The translations under genes were made by a program, and so were the position numbers. Below, one piece after another: positions 9,801-15,051 of a stretch of 16,354 nucleotides of DNA. The notes under the pieces were generated by a model. That model ran no database searches. It was not told the DNA's origin and was given only the letters and a program-made list of their open reading frames with translations. This stretch comes from Prevotellaceae bacterium UBA7017. Lineage in GTDB: Bacteria > Bacteroidota > Bacteroidia > Bacteroidales > Bacteroidaceae. Location: contig DJWZ01000062.1 in assembly GCA_002449535.1 (NCBI GenBank), positions 1 to 16,354 of the forward strand, read 5' to 3'. Numbering within the stretch: position 1 is the stretch's first letter; every line of letters begins with the position of its first letter.

Positions 9801-12484
9801 CCAATGCCAAGTTGATAGGCACCAGCTGGGCAATACCGCGTGGAATGTCGCTGCACCTGGACAAGAAGGACAACGGCCTGCAGCTGACGGACAAAGCCAT
9901 CAACCGCTCGGCCGAGCAGGACTACACGCTGATGTTCTGGTTCAAGACCGACGCCGAGGGCCGCGGTACGCTGCTGAGCAACGGCAAGGGCCTGAAGGAA
10001 ATCAGCGACGACCGCAACCGCTTTAACATCGGATTCGAAGCCGACTCGCTGACGTTCCGCTCGAACGGCTTTGCCACTAAGCTGGCTGGCAACTGGAGCG
10101 ACAACCAGTGGCACCACTATGCCATGACGGTGAACCGCGCCCACAACGTGGCCAACATCTACATGGACACGGAGCTGAGCACGACCTTCGCTGCCGACAG
10201 CCTGGGCGGCATCAGCGGCGGAAAGCCCTGCATCGGCGCTACCGTCGACGGCAACACGCCGCTGAAGGGTAATGTGGACGAGCTGATTGTCTTCGGACAG
10301 GCTCTGCCGCAGACGCTCATCAAGACCTACTCGACGAAGGGTCCGAACGGCGACGAGGCCGGTCTGCTGACCTATCTGAGCTTCGACCACCAGGAGCGCA
10401 ATGCGAATAACGAAATCGTCATGACGCCCTATGTCTACAGCAAGAAGCTGCATCTGGACGACAAAGGCCAGGTGAGATACCAGCAAGACCCCGTGACGGG
10501 CAAGCCTACAGGCACACCGGTCCGCGACTACCTGTTCAAGGATAGCCCGGAGACGGTCATGACCCGCATCGACGCCGAAGTGGCTGCTCCCGTGGTGCCT
10601 AACGAGAACGTGACGAACCTGAACTTCAGCTTCATCGGCAAGGGCAACCAGATCATGGTTGAACTCGACGAGCCGGCTGCCAAACTGAACCACTGCAACA
10701 TATATGTGACGGTGCGCGACGTAGAGGACAGGAACGGCAACATGATGGCTTCGCCGAAGACGGCAAGTTATCTTGTTACCAACAGCAGTCTGGAGTGGCT
10801 GGTGAACAGAATGGATACCACCATCAAGTATGGCGATGGACAGGCAATAGACCTGCCGTTCTATAACTGGAGTGCGAAGAACCATACCTACAAGATAGAG
10901 AACTGCCCAAGATGGCTCACACTCAACAAGTACACCGATGCGATGGCACCGCAGAATGCAGACTATGTCACAGCAACAATCAGCAATGACCTGAACGTCG
11001 GAACGTATAATGAGATTATCTATCTGACCGACGATGAGGGTATAGCAGAACCATTATACCTCAACCTGACCGTAGAAGGCGAGCAGCCTGAATGGTCGAA
11101 GAAGGTGGACAGCGACCTCCTCAGGTACTCGATGAATGTTATCGGACAGGTTTATCTGTATGATCAGATTGACAGTGATTCACGCGACATCGTCGGCGTC
11201 TTCGACAAGGAGAATGTATGTCACGGTTTTGCTAACATCACTCACGATGAGCAGTCTGGTGATAACGCCCTCTACCTGACAGTCTATGACAATCAGGTGA
11301 GCGGTCGCGAACTGAACTTCCGCCTGTGGCAATACAGCACTGGACGCGAACTGGTACTGACGCCGAAGCAGAACATTACATTCGAGAATTCGGCTGTAGT
11401 GGGCAGCGGTACACCGGTACGCTTCGACGGAGGTGAGAGCTTCGTACAGAACTTCAGCCTGAAGAAGGGCTGGAACTGGGTATCGTTCAACGTGAACAGT
11501 TCGCAGCTGGCTGATGTTAACCCATTGCTCAACAACATACCTTGGAAGGAAGGCGACGTGCTGACTGACATGGGCAGCGATACACTGCTTGTATATAAGA
11601 ATAAGCAGTGGCTGACATCAGGAAGCACGCAGAATATGACCATTTCACCTAAGAAGTCGTATGCTATCAAGGTTCAGGAAGACTGCCTCTTCCCAATCGG
11701 CGGCACTGTCATCAAGGAAGAGAGTGCTCGTACCATCGAAGTGAAGAAGGGCTGGAACGCTATCGGCTACACACCGACGACGAACCTGAGCGTAGAGACC
11801 GCCCTGAGCGACTACTACGACAATGCCCAGGAAGGTGATGTGATTAAGAGTCACACCGAGTTTGCATACTTCAGCAAGTCCGGCAACGTAGGACGCTGGC
11901 GCGGTAGCCTGCAGTACATGAAGCCAGGCGAAGGCTACATGCTGCTCCGCAAGGGTGATGATCCTGTTTCGTTCACCTATCCGTATTACGAGATGGGCAC
12001 CAGCTCCAGCGAGAATGGTGCTAAAGCCGCAAGGCTCACCTCTTCTAATGAGGCACGCAGCGCAGTCCTGAAGACACGCAGCACGATGACCCTCTCGGCA
12101 ACTGTAGAAAACTTCGAGATGGAGGATGGCGACCGTCTGGTAGCATACTCCGACGGCGAGGTGGTAGGATGTGAAGAGCTCATAACAGCAGCGACTGCAA
12201 CAGACCAGCCGGTGTTCTTCATGAGCATTTCCGGTGAGGCTAAGCAGCCTATCAGATTCACTATCGAACGTGACGGCGAGACAGTAGCTTATACACGTGA
12301 CATCATGACATTCCAGACTAATGCCGTCATCGGCAGTCCTGAAGAACCGGCTGTTATCAACTTCTCCGACACTCAAACCTACGAGGAGGGCAAGTGGTAC
12401 ACCATCGACGGACTCCGACTGCAGCACAAGCCTACACAGAAGGGCGTCTATATCTTCGGTGGTAAGAAGGTCGTGATTAAGTGA
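845..12484 (+). CDS. Giant multidomain exported surface protein (GLUG, FN3, LamG)
   Basis: One uninterrupted frame encodes 3879 residues. Residues 1-30 are a signal peptide (RGRMWLMLLVLFVWLV, cleavage near QASA-DD). Approximate order after that: a beta-rich N-terminal region with FN3-like folds (30-530); three GLUG-type repeats of ~222 residues (535, 756, 979 onward), probably right-handed beta-helix; three 32-residue repeats (1222-1298); an FN3 domain (1328-1415) with VVLTWN and YFIVYRREAG; two or three carboxypeptidase-regulatory-like domains (1416-1700); an unrecognised stretch (1700-2735) with a DPPG motif near 1943 and a hydrophobic segment near 2303-2326; Big_5-like (2739-2812); LamG-like (2805-2950 and 3024-3160); a second Big_5-like piece (3250-3310); BACON-like (3346-3416); two KKGWN repeats (3538-3735) interleaved with two copies of a module shared with the next gene; and a tail WYTIDGLRL...GVYIFGGKKVVIK. 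That tail resembles short type IX secretion-type C-terminal signals. The role is probably adhesion or carbohydrate binding; no catalytic motif was recognised. Confidence 0.85.
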   Translation: MKQESNILRGRMWLMLLVLFVWLVPQQASADDAYETFVDQSILYNVFVSGSNTVTITVPCYDMEGADAWIMDGNLYASWEGQSELTLFHWAADENIDNSRSTCPVMFYTQAPGYMNLTLGNTKNVTRLNPHNWTKLNVIRNDDKCTFGATAVWVVPKEMRGKKITLRWHVQRNGNSRDKVYLDEKGGLKGPDPITIAEASPVAPPIVTAANISNDSVGKILVPWTMVPEKINKLRYEYLDGNNRTVSKEVKTTTNSGIIALNATEPHRKFRLIADYYEPQTIGEYLIKDAASEAIDLKMLHGPNGLTVRPLGGANSKVEVKWNIGHIKNADLAEIDFFEIERSLTGREQDFVSIGKVPFARVGSEAKTIYTFVDSTYVNDLDASMLTDGYSLENLTYRVRRAMTQAWGWSANNPCASTARSVIDNLHLLRIANYTATQLDDQYNVRVTWQYADEHNGVWDDRAKMMLRVTLKNAAGDTIDVKEYELNKAEREQCYKVLDLSRTCVKYDIEMYVDRGTSPLNLYDAEKMKDYYFPIRNAQDWATFRDMVDAAEGKRAVNARLYTDIAETNVYIAWGTSVAYNGVFDGNGHTLTVRTAANERVMAPFRYVGNATIKNLHVAGSIKTSERNLSSLIGSVLAGSTVTVENCHSTVTINSTYNGETENGGFISTIGENVKAVLRNCKFDGNFEGGNSHHNGGFIGYCQPKSSAVIDNCLFAPDHINTGGVSCETWARTASDATVYVRNSFATMEYSSMLNIRSASDWNKFIQMVKDAKNAYDVNAILAADITVSDYVGDAETAYYRGTFDGNGHTITFNKSGFSEEHIAPFRYVGGTTTISNLHTAGTISTSKRVAAGLISEVLSGSTVNIENCRSSVTINSSVSGDGSNGGFVGGMNGTVTIRNCKFDGSFEGANCSNNGGFVGWVNGNSSLTIENCVFEPDHLSTKLEGCETWARKLDNESAKVTVTNSEAITHYSPSKIIIRSSSDWDKFVQLVKDAKNSYWVDAILQADISVNKSVGFNDAPWRGTLHGNGHTINIDIQSGNNSYAALFPQVWSVTITDLHVTGKVNGGEHSAGLIGGATGGSSNQPTITLNHVWVSVETTTTSTHAGGIIGHSDYAVVSMNDVLFDGKVTASSSGGVVGKIIGWCNGGGWSLKRVYDNGSGSAEWVRFCIDFSPGRGNWVGWSSNSGSFTVTRDNWQGMNQNDKTNQSEVVSLMNGKEAGTWQLVNNKAVPVMQTTEKNLTAVQLVETLGKDNWTVVDGKAVPKSKTLTETTDGEGDAALDNLATWTKVGDTVVPTTTQTADVSYSTINDPNLKDLFYHSGTGKIDKELLAETRQSSVVLTWNTDGNPVDYFIVYRREAGQGDDKWVEIATNLDQMTYEDKTVSPLKNYQYKVRAMTDCEGNQNSETLSADGACKHTGRLEGYVRFNDGTGVADVVVNISSGKEQIEARTDESGHYVADELPYQGQPSITYDVTVVGGVEADVSSYSVTFNGEVNDVTVSEFVVTNGKRFSGTVLYDGTSIPVKGVKFLSNGKMLHNAAGKPVETDEEGNFSFRVKRGDNTIQAVKDGHTFVDKGIYKHNFIGDVAAYTFRDATKVKLIGRVVGGKDQGDLPLGNNLSKNNLGDDLQMVFALEGDTKSWLVKDVQHPELIERDTVYLHTGGAHQTKAKTTRKRIDVTPDPVTGEYVLMLPPVRWKVQQVYCKGYPTLYQNGQANDVIDLTDCLTQKDTTYVGSYRDVDNRTIHEPKASYNAIYNRIYRSPVELTYKQLNYDEFDYLGDKNYNATNLKGEKVQVPLAYMNPKDKTKALYTFDHPVFSLERKYYIQVQVAERYVYNNDYTAEKVDYVRIGGGMATMHNGMKNGVAVDTLRLDDMGQATFMVSADRVAQPVGVDNALRTVTFSAEQDGTHFEAEPLHAYVLNLFPIGSAKELLTDGQPLLFDILRDPPGAYSSSTLAKGATLNNSYAMNLSMAGGLNFSFSVADKTDWMEGDFDGIYSDILYEYAGSFDGVEHGSEKVDVEYSELVFNYNGSKAWSHTMVLSDAVSTSGDPSMVGADADLYIGQVQNVQVTPLSSISVITDSVYQSRLAQTGIGQANTKGDVAQYAKYGTLVNIADGVDANGKKFHLVRDVSLGYGPKLKSNFIYSQKQILEQIIPDKVGEILNLMFIGSKEDAQAVANSTHKPVYRSLRKPDDPKFALPNKKYNTTVETPNDTTHYIIVLPTGADSSKYPDEIAEKGEIIYAWTKMITQNEREKLNATDLVNSFDIGGAQGVNYSETFSSSYSNSTSMYFPYGVQPDYFGGKGTGTISSIASTITNYLGAAFFGYIESFKKLDPTASDGKGSKGKESSTSIKFNGVYFRWSLTPVLTSQTIDTNSLSNEYNRTASFTLAAAPTSRLSVDVYRVPMADPTTVTGKWNPEDVYSNYNFQNITKETMDYLSREANVPQHASPCSFVFRTRGGYTSNPWEDARKTRFYQAGSILDERTLKVDNPTLSLDKHSVSGVSVNDAARFKVYLSNESEKPEATGGLSVFTLFSVDKANPNGAKLSVNGQTLTSGGMNVTVVPGMTTELEMEVRAGNGFDYEGLTLGLMSPGDADHTTTTASFDVHFLREAGAVNISVPANKWVLNTSAQKDPDRGWYIPVTINGFDRHQHNFDHIEFQYKETQRGDDTWTNLCSYYADSTLMAKANGVCEMMKPNDNIVTQFYGEGWEIERSYDLRAVLFCRNGGAFLTMPSNVISGIKDTRRPQLFGTPEPKNGLLNLNDNIVFNFSEDIEYNNLSAINNFEVRGEVNNNDISENVSLQFSGKASMETEAKRNFTGKDLTIDLMVNPAATGRDMPIFSHGGNGQKLQLWLTKDRRLRAIINKQTFESQLPIKESGFSPIAISIDQKNSTLMFYCDGVIIGKDYKIEAPYTGTGPLIFGRTNELERSTSQYYEGRMMEVRLWYRAMSAGVAGTYSLHRLTGYEKDLVDYYPMNEGSGDYAVDHTQGANAKLIGTSWAIPRGMSLHLDKKDNGLQLTDKAINRSAEQDYTLMFWFKTDAEGRGTLLSNGKGLKEISDDRNRFNIGFEADSLTFRSNGFATKLAGNWSDNQWHHYAMTVNRAHNVANIYMDTELSTTFAADSLGGISGGKPCIGATVDGNTPLKGNVDELIVFGQALPQTLIKTYSTKGPNGDEAGLLTYLSFDHQERNANNEIVMTPYVYSKKLHLDDKGQVRYQQDPVTGKPTGTPVRDYLFKDSPETVMTRIDAEVAAPVVPNENVTNLNFSFIGKGNQIMVELDEPAAKLNHCNIYVTVRDVEDRNGNMMASPKTASYLVTNSSLEWLVNRMDTTIKYGDGQAIDLPFYNWSAKNHTYKIENCPRWLTLNKYTDAMAPQNADYVTATISNDLNVGTYNEIIYLTDDEGIAEPLYLNLTVEGEQPEWSKKVDSDLLRYSMNVIGQVYLYDQIDSDSRDIVGVFDKENVCHGFANITHDEQSGDNALYLTVYDNQVSGRELNFRLWQYSTGRELVLTPKQNITFENSAVVGSGTPVRFDGGESFVQNFSLKKGWNWVSFNVNSSQLADVNPLLNNIPWKEGDVLTDMGSDTLLVYKNKQWLTSGSTQNMTISPKKSYAIKVQEDCLFPIGGTVIKEESARTIEVKKGWNAIGYTPTTNLSVETALSDYYDNAQEGDVIKSHTEFAYFSKSGNVGRWRGSLQYMKPGEGYMLLRKGDDPVSFTYPYYEMGTSSSENGAKAARLTSSNEARSAVLKTRSTMTLSATVENFEMEDGDRLVAYSDGEVVGCEELITAATATDQPVFFMSISGEAKQPIRFTIERDGETVAYTRDIMTFQTNAVIGSPEEPAVINFSDTQTYEEGKWYTIDGLRLQHKPTQKGVYIFGGKKVVIK
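2447..4447 (+). repeat. Three tandem ~222-residue GLUG-type repeats within the giant gene
   Basis: Units begin at 2447 (IRNAQDWATF), 3110 (IRSASDWNKF) and 3779 (IRSSSDWDKF), giving periods of 663 and 669 bases. Each unit has DW..F..MV.A, then an alanine/leucine strand (LxADI), then FDGNGHT (LHGNGHT in unit 3). Several GGFIG/GGFVG/AGLIG-type motifs and ENC or RNC turns follow. Units 1 and 2 are close in both protein and layout, including C-terminal FxPDHxxT...CETWAR. Unit 3 is more diverged, lacks that ending and is richer in A+T. These features fit GLUG-containing adhesins with a parallel beta-helix. Confidence 0.8.
4508..4735 (+). repeat. Three 32-residue mini-repeats in the giant protein
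   Basis: Trp codons at 4508, 4604 and 4700 start the related segments WQLVNNKAVP, WTVVDGKAVP and WTKVGDTVVP. Spacing is exactly 96 bases (32 residues) each time. The first copy closes the GLUG block and the last leads into the FN3 domain. Short W....G..P segments commonly follow GLUG arrays, so this may be a duplicated end-cap. Confidence 0.65.
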
Positions 12485-12515
12485 TAACGTAACCATAACA
12501 TTAAGTGTTCAATAA

Positions 12516-13292
12516 ATGAAAATCATGAATAAGATAAAATTAGCATTCGTACTGCTTGCAGGCCTCGTTTTCGGGGCTTGCGGCAGCGACGATGACGGCG
12601 GCAATAACAGTAATAATGTCAAATACACAGAGACCGCAGTCAGTGAGGCTCCCGTGTGGGGGATAGACTGGCAATTCAATCAGGAACGCCCGGCATGGAC
12701 AAAGCCTGACGCAGGCAGTTATGGCAACTGGACTATCATGATGGTGCAATTAGAGGAGACACTGCGTCCCTTTGCCTCTGACGATGACATGATGGCAATC
12801 TTCGTAAACGGAGAAATACGTGGACTGGCAACTCCTGCCGAGGGAACAGTCAAGAACGGCAATGCGACGTTCCTGATGAAGGTATATGGCAACGAAACGG
12901 GCACAGAAACCGTGAACGTCTCGCTGCAATATTTCAGCCAGAGGTTGAACCAAATCTTTAACCTGTCAGAAAACATCAACCTTAACTCAGACGAGAGTAC
13001 AGGCATAGACGAAGACTACATACCACTGTTCACTCTCGGCTCACCAAAGTATCCTATTGTGAAGACTGTAGGAGCAGAGAGTCATCTGACAAAGGTCGGC
13101 ATTCCGTTTGCCAACGGCAATATCGTCGGTGCTTTCGTAGGCAATGAATGTCGTGGCCTGGCAAAGCTCTCTACATCAGGCAATACACCGCTCGTCATCT
13201 ACGGCCGTACAGCAGGAGAAACGGTAACACTGAAGTGTTACGATGCAGAAAATGGCATCCTGTACACCATACCCGATGCGTTGAAGATGTGA
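12516..13292 (+). CDS. Surface-exposed lipoprotein built of two modules shared with the giant protein
   Basis: The 258-residue product starts with a type II signal peptide: MNKIKLAFVLLAGLVFGAC, lipid Cys at residue 22. SDDDGG follows shortly after. An acidic run at this position is the lipoprotein export signal that sends Bacteroidota lipoproteins to the outer face of the outer membrane. Two related segments make up the mature part, about 72-179 and 188-258. They are marked by MMAIFVNGEIRGLA and IVGAFVGNECRGLA. The same pattern is seen twice in the giant protein (IVGVFDKENVCHGFA and LVAYSDGEVVGCEE). The gene starts 31 bases after the giant gene's stop, with no promoter seen between, so they are probably co-transcribed. 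A second in-frame ATG at 12525 is an alternative start; no Shine-Dalgarno separates them. The family name is not recognised. It may anchor, cap or assist the giant protein. Confidence 0.8.
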   Translation: MKIMNKIKLAFVLLAGLVFGACGSDDDGGNNSNNVKYTETAVSEAPVWGIDWQFNQERPAWTKPDAGSYGNWTIMMVQLEETLRPFASDDDMMAIFVNGEIRGLATPAEGTVKNGNATFLMKVYGNETGTETVNVSLQYFSQRLNQIFNLSENINLNSDESTGIDEDYIPLFTLGSPKYPIVKTVGAESHLTKVGIPFANGNIVGAFVGNECRGLAKLSTSGNTPLVIYGRTAGETVTLKCYDAENGILYTIPDALKM

Positions 13293-13323
13293 GACTTGCT
13301 CAATTTCATTAACTAAAAATATT

Positions 13324-13357
13324 TCCTCACTTATTATGATTAAGTGAGGATTTTTTT
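13324..13357 (+). terminator. Strong intrinsic terminator ending the giant/lipoprotein unit
   Basis: A perfect 10-bp stem, TCCTCACTTA (13324-13333) with TAAGTGAGGA (13341-13350), has a 7-base loop and is followed directly by seven Ts. It lies 32 bases after the lipoprotein stop. The upstream side is A-rich, but the next gene is on the same strand, so two-way use is not required. Confidence 0.93.
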
Positions 13358-13358
13358 G

Positions 13359-13366
13359 TACTTTTG
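13359..13366 (+). promoter_or_regulatory. -7 promoter element for the HIRAN-like gene
   Basis: TACTTTTG matches TAnnTTTG exactly and starts two bases after the terminator T-run. The expected -33 position falls inside the terminator hairpin and has no clear TTTG. Transcription from about 13373 would give a leader of about 40 bases. This marks the downstream gene as its own unit. Confidence 0.6.
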
Positions 13367-13414
13367 CATGCCAATTTTGAAAAAGTATGTACTAACTAAA
13401 TAAAATCTAAAGTG

Positions 13415-14650
13415 ATGGATGCAATAGAACAAGAGAACTTTTCTGAGGAAATCGTCATAGTAGGCACCAGATATGAACAACTGGCTGATGTTGTCAGTCC
13501 TTTGTATGACATGAAGGTGCCTATAAAGAAGAAAGATATAGCAAAACTTTTTGGCAGTGAGATAGTATATCTGAAACCAAAGAGTAATAAATATGATATG
13601 TATGCTGTGGGGGTGTATAATGCTGACAAGACACTGATAGGATATGTTTGGGCTTGGCAGTCTTTGTCAATACGCAAATGGCTGGAAGATAATAACAAGC
13701 CTTTTGTTGAGGTTAAGATAAATAGAGTAAATACACAGACTGAACTGGTATTGTCAACTCCCACATTCCCCATAGTATTGGGCAAAACAAATCGTTCTGA
13801 AGGGATTGATATGACATGGGCTGCAGATGTGCCAGATGAAATGACAAGCCTCAAAGAAGAGTCTCAGGAACTTGGACTTGATTTGTTGAATGAAGAGTTG
13901 GCTAAATCGAATGATTGGTCTGATACCCTGAAACTTAGAATAGACAACATGCTTTACTATCTGCGAACAAACTTGTCAAGGCAATGTTATGACAACTGTA
14001 TGGATATCTATCATCAGTTGATAAGTTCATCGGATGAAAGGGTCAGGGAACAAGGAGAATGGTTTTTGAAGACATTGGTTAGCAAAGGGTCTAAAAGACA
14101 AATGGAATGGTGGGTTAACGAATGGTTGCCTGAATTTATGAAAAATTCTTGTGATGATGAAACACTTGAATTTTATAAAGAAAGTGGATATACCTTGGAG
14201 AGAGTGGAAAATTTGCTAAAAGAGGCACCTTATAGTTTGTTTCAAAGATATAAGGTGAATAGGTATCGTTTTGCAAAACAACTATATTATGCTGCCTTAC
14301 CACAAAAGATATATTATAGGTTCCTAACTCTGCTTACTTTGAGGGAGATTATGAGAAACGAAAACCAAAACGAAACACAAAACATAAACGAAGAAGATAA
14401 TGAGTTGTTTCGTTTTATTCATCCTGCTATGGATGAAGAGCAAGAAAGAAAGATTCACAATGAGGTGAAACGACTGGTTAAACGTCAGGGAATTCAAATG
14501 ATATGCCAGCATCTAATAAGAATGGAAATTGATGGAAAGCTTTTACTCCCACCTAATCCTTCAGTCATATATAAAGAATTGGTACGTATAGGTATGCCCC
14601 AAGGAGAAGGATATAGTGAGAAATACTTTAAGAATCACCTTAATAAATAA
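13415..14650 (+). CDS. HIRAN-like domain protein of unknown function
   Basis: ATG at 13415 is preferred over the GTG immediately before it; the product is 411 residues. Residues ~12-110 resemble a HIRAN domain: VIVGTRYE, then VYLKPKSNKYDMYAVGVYN (about 52-69), then IGYVW. HIRAN domains bind DNA ends or stalled forks and occur with helicases and nucleases or alone in bacteria; here no helicase or nuclease motif is seen. Residues 150-310 are charged and probably helical. An Asn/Gln-rich insert (315-326) is encoded by a 6-base repeat. The C-terminus has VKRLVKRQGIQMICQHL and LLPPNPSVIYKELVRIGMPQGEGYSEKYFK. I recognise this style from uncharacterised Bacteroidota proteins but cannot name it. Composition is distinctly more AT-rich than the upstream genes, suggesting different ancestry. 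It has its own promoter and terminator. Confidence 0.75.
   Translation: MDAIEQENFSEEIVIVGTRYEQLADVVSPLYDMKVPIKKKDIAKLFGSEIVYLKPKSNKYDMYAVGVYNADKTLIGYVWAWQSLSIRKWLEDNNKPFVEVKINRVNTQTELVLSTPTFPIVLGKTNRSEGIDMTWAADVPDEMTSLKEESQELGLDLLNEELAKSNDWSDTLKLRIDNMLYYLRTNLSRQCYDNCMDIYHQLISSSDERVREQGEWFLKTLVSKGSKRQMEWWVNEWLPEFMKNSCDDETLEFYKESGYTLERVENLLKEAPYSLFQRYKVNRYRFAKQLYYAALPQKIYYRFLTLLTLREIMRNENQNETQNINEEDNELFRFIHPAMDEEQERKIHNEVKRLVKRQGIQMICQHLIRMEIDGKLLLPPNPSVIYKELVRIGMPQGEGYSEKYFKNHLNK
14355..14390 (+). repeat. AAAACG/AAAACC hexamer tract inside the HIRAN-like gene
   Basis: Six imperfect 6-base units run from 14355 to 14390 (GAAACG, AAAACC, AAAACG, AAACAC, AAAACA, TAAACG). They encode NENQNETQNIN, which looks like an insert between the helical middle and the conserved C-terminus. 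The same tract recurs at 15381 and 15636. Confidence 0.7.
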
Positions 14651-14674
14651 ACTATAATTTTATATCTAAATAGT

Positions 14675-14713
14675 GAGCATTAGAGCAAATTTGCTTCTAA
14701 TGCTCTTTTTTTT
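14675..14713 (+). terminator. Intrinsic terminator of the HIRAN-like gene
   Basis: GAGCATTAGA (14675-14684) pairs perfectly with TCTAATGCTC (14696-14705). The enclosed GCAAATTTGC can extend the stem. Eight Ts follow at 14706-14713. It lies 24 bases after the stop codon. Confidence 0.93.
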
Positions 14714-14754
14714 GTGTTTTTTGAATGAAATTTGGATAGTCTTTTGGGCTATTT

Positions 14755-14800
14755 GGGGATATCCAGGGGATATTAAGGGATATCAGGGGATATTAAGGGA
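14755..14800 (+). repeat. Tandem GGGATAT repeats upstream of a promoter
   Basis: Four units of GGGGATAT or GGGATAT start at 14755, 14766, 14777 and 14786, with a partial fifth at 14797. The last part repeats with a 20-base period (14766 and 14786). GGATATCC at 14757-14764 is a palindrome. The array ends 40 bases before a -7 element, so it may be a cluster of regulator sites; no regulator is identified. Confidence 0.65.
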
Positions 14801-14840
14801 CGCACCATTTCAAATCCAAGGTCCTGCCTGAAAATGTCCG

Positions 14841-14848
14841 TACCTTTG
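14841..14848 (+). promoter_or_regulatory. Probable -7 element for the small OB-fold-like gene
   Basis: TACCTTTG fits TAnnTTTG. No good TTTG is found 19-21 bases upstream, so an activator may be needed. A start near 14855 would give a leader of almost 200 bases that carries the heptamer array and a GC-rich hairpin. The 14651-15051 gap otherwise contains no gene. Confidence 0.5.
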
Positions 14849-14867
14849 CCGATGGAAAACGATAGAT

Positions 14868-14937
14868 AAAGTTTAGAGTTTAAAGTTTAAAGTTTAAAGT
14901 CAGTAGTAAGTGTAAAGTAGAAAGTAGAAAGTAAAAT
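14868..14937 (+). repeat. 7-base-period repeat array in the leader
   Basis: Starting at 14868, units AAAGTTT, AGAGTTT, AAAGTTT, AAAGTTT and AAAGTCA are followed by GTAGTAA, GTGTAAA, GTAGAAA, GTAGAAA and GTAAAAT. Ten units thus keep a 7-base period while the unit sequence drifts. Such arrays can change copy number by slippage. Similar heptamer tracts lie at 15324, 15412, 15483 and 16328. Confidence 0.75.
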
Positions 14938-15000
14938 AAACCGCAACATTGCAGCGTGAAAAATAATTCACAAGGGTTCTTTTCTTATTGTTACACACAA

Positions 15001-15016
15001 GCGCGGAAGGCCGCGC
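15001..15016 (+). promoter_or_regulatory. GC-rich hairpin in the 5' leader of the OB-fold-like gene
   Basis: GCGCGG (15001-15006) pairs with CCGCGC (15011-15016) around an AAGG loop. It stands out as a GC island in very AT-rich sequence, 35 bases before the ATG. No T-tract follows at once, so it is not a standard terminator. It may affect translation or RNA stability. Confidence 0.45.
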
Positions 15017-15051
15017 GAATTATACATTATTAATTTAAAAACATTTTTTTT

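Noticed and set aside
9620..10885. 421-codon minus-strand frame opposite the LamG region
   Set aside because: It lies wholly antisense to a well-supported gene in GC-rich third-position sequence, where long shadow frames are expected; its translation is rich in His, Val and Ala without domain-like features.
12377..12484. Calling the giant a proven type IX secretion substrate
   Set aside because: The C-terminal tail is only similar to short T9SS-like signals; length and motif are not decisive and no secretion genes are in view, so it is stated only as a possibility.
11645..12496. 283-codon and other long minus-strand frames (also 7919-8815, 2729-3361)
   Set aside because: They are antisense shadows of the giant gene with no recognisable domain, promoter or start context.
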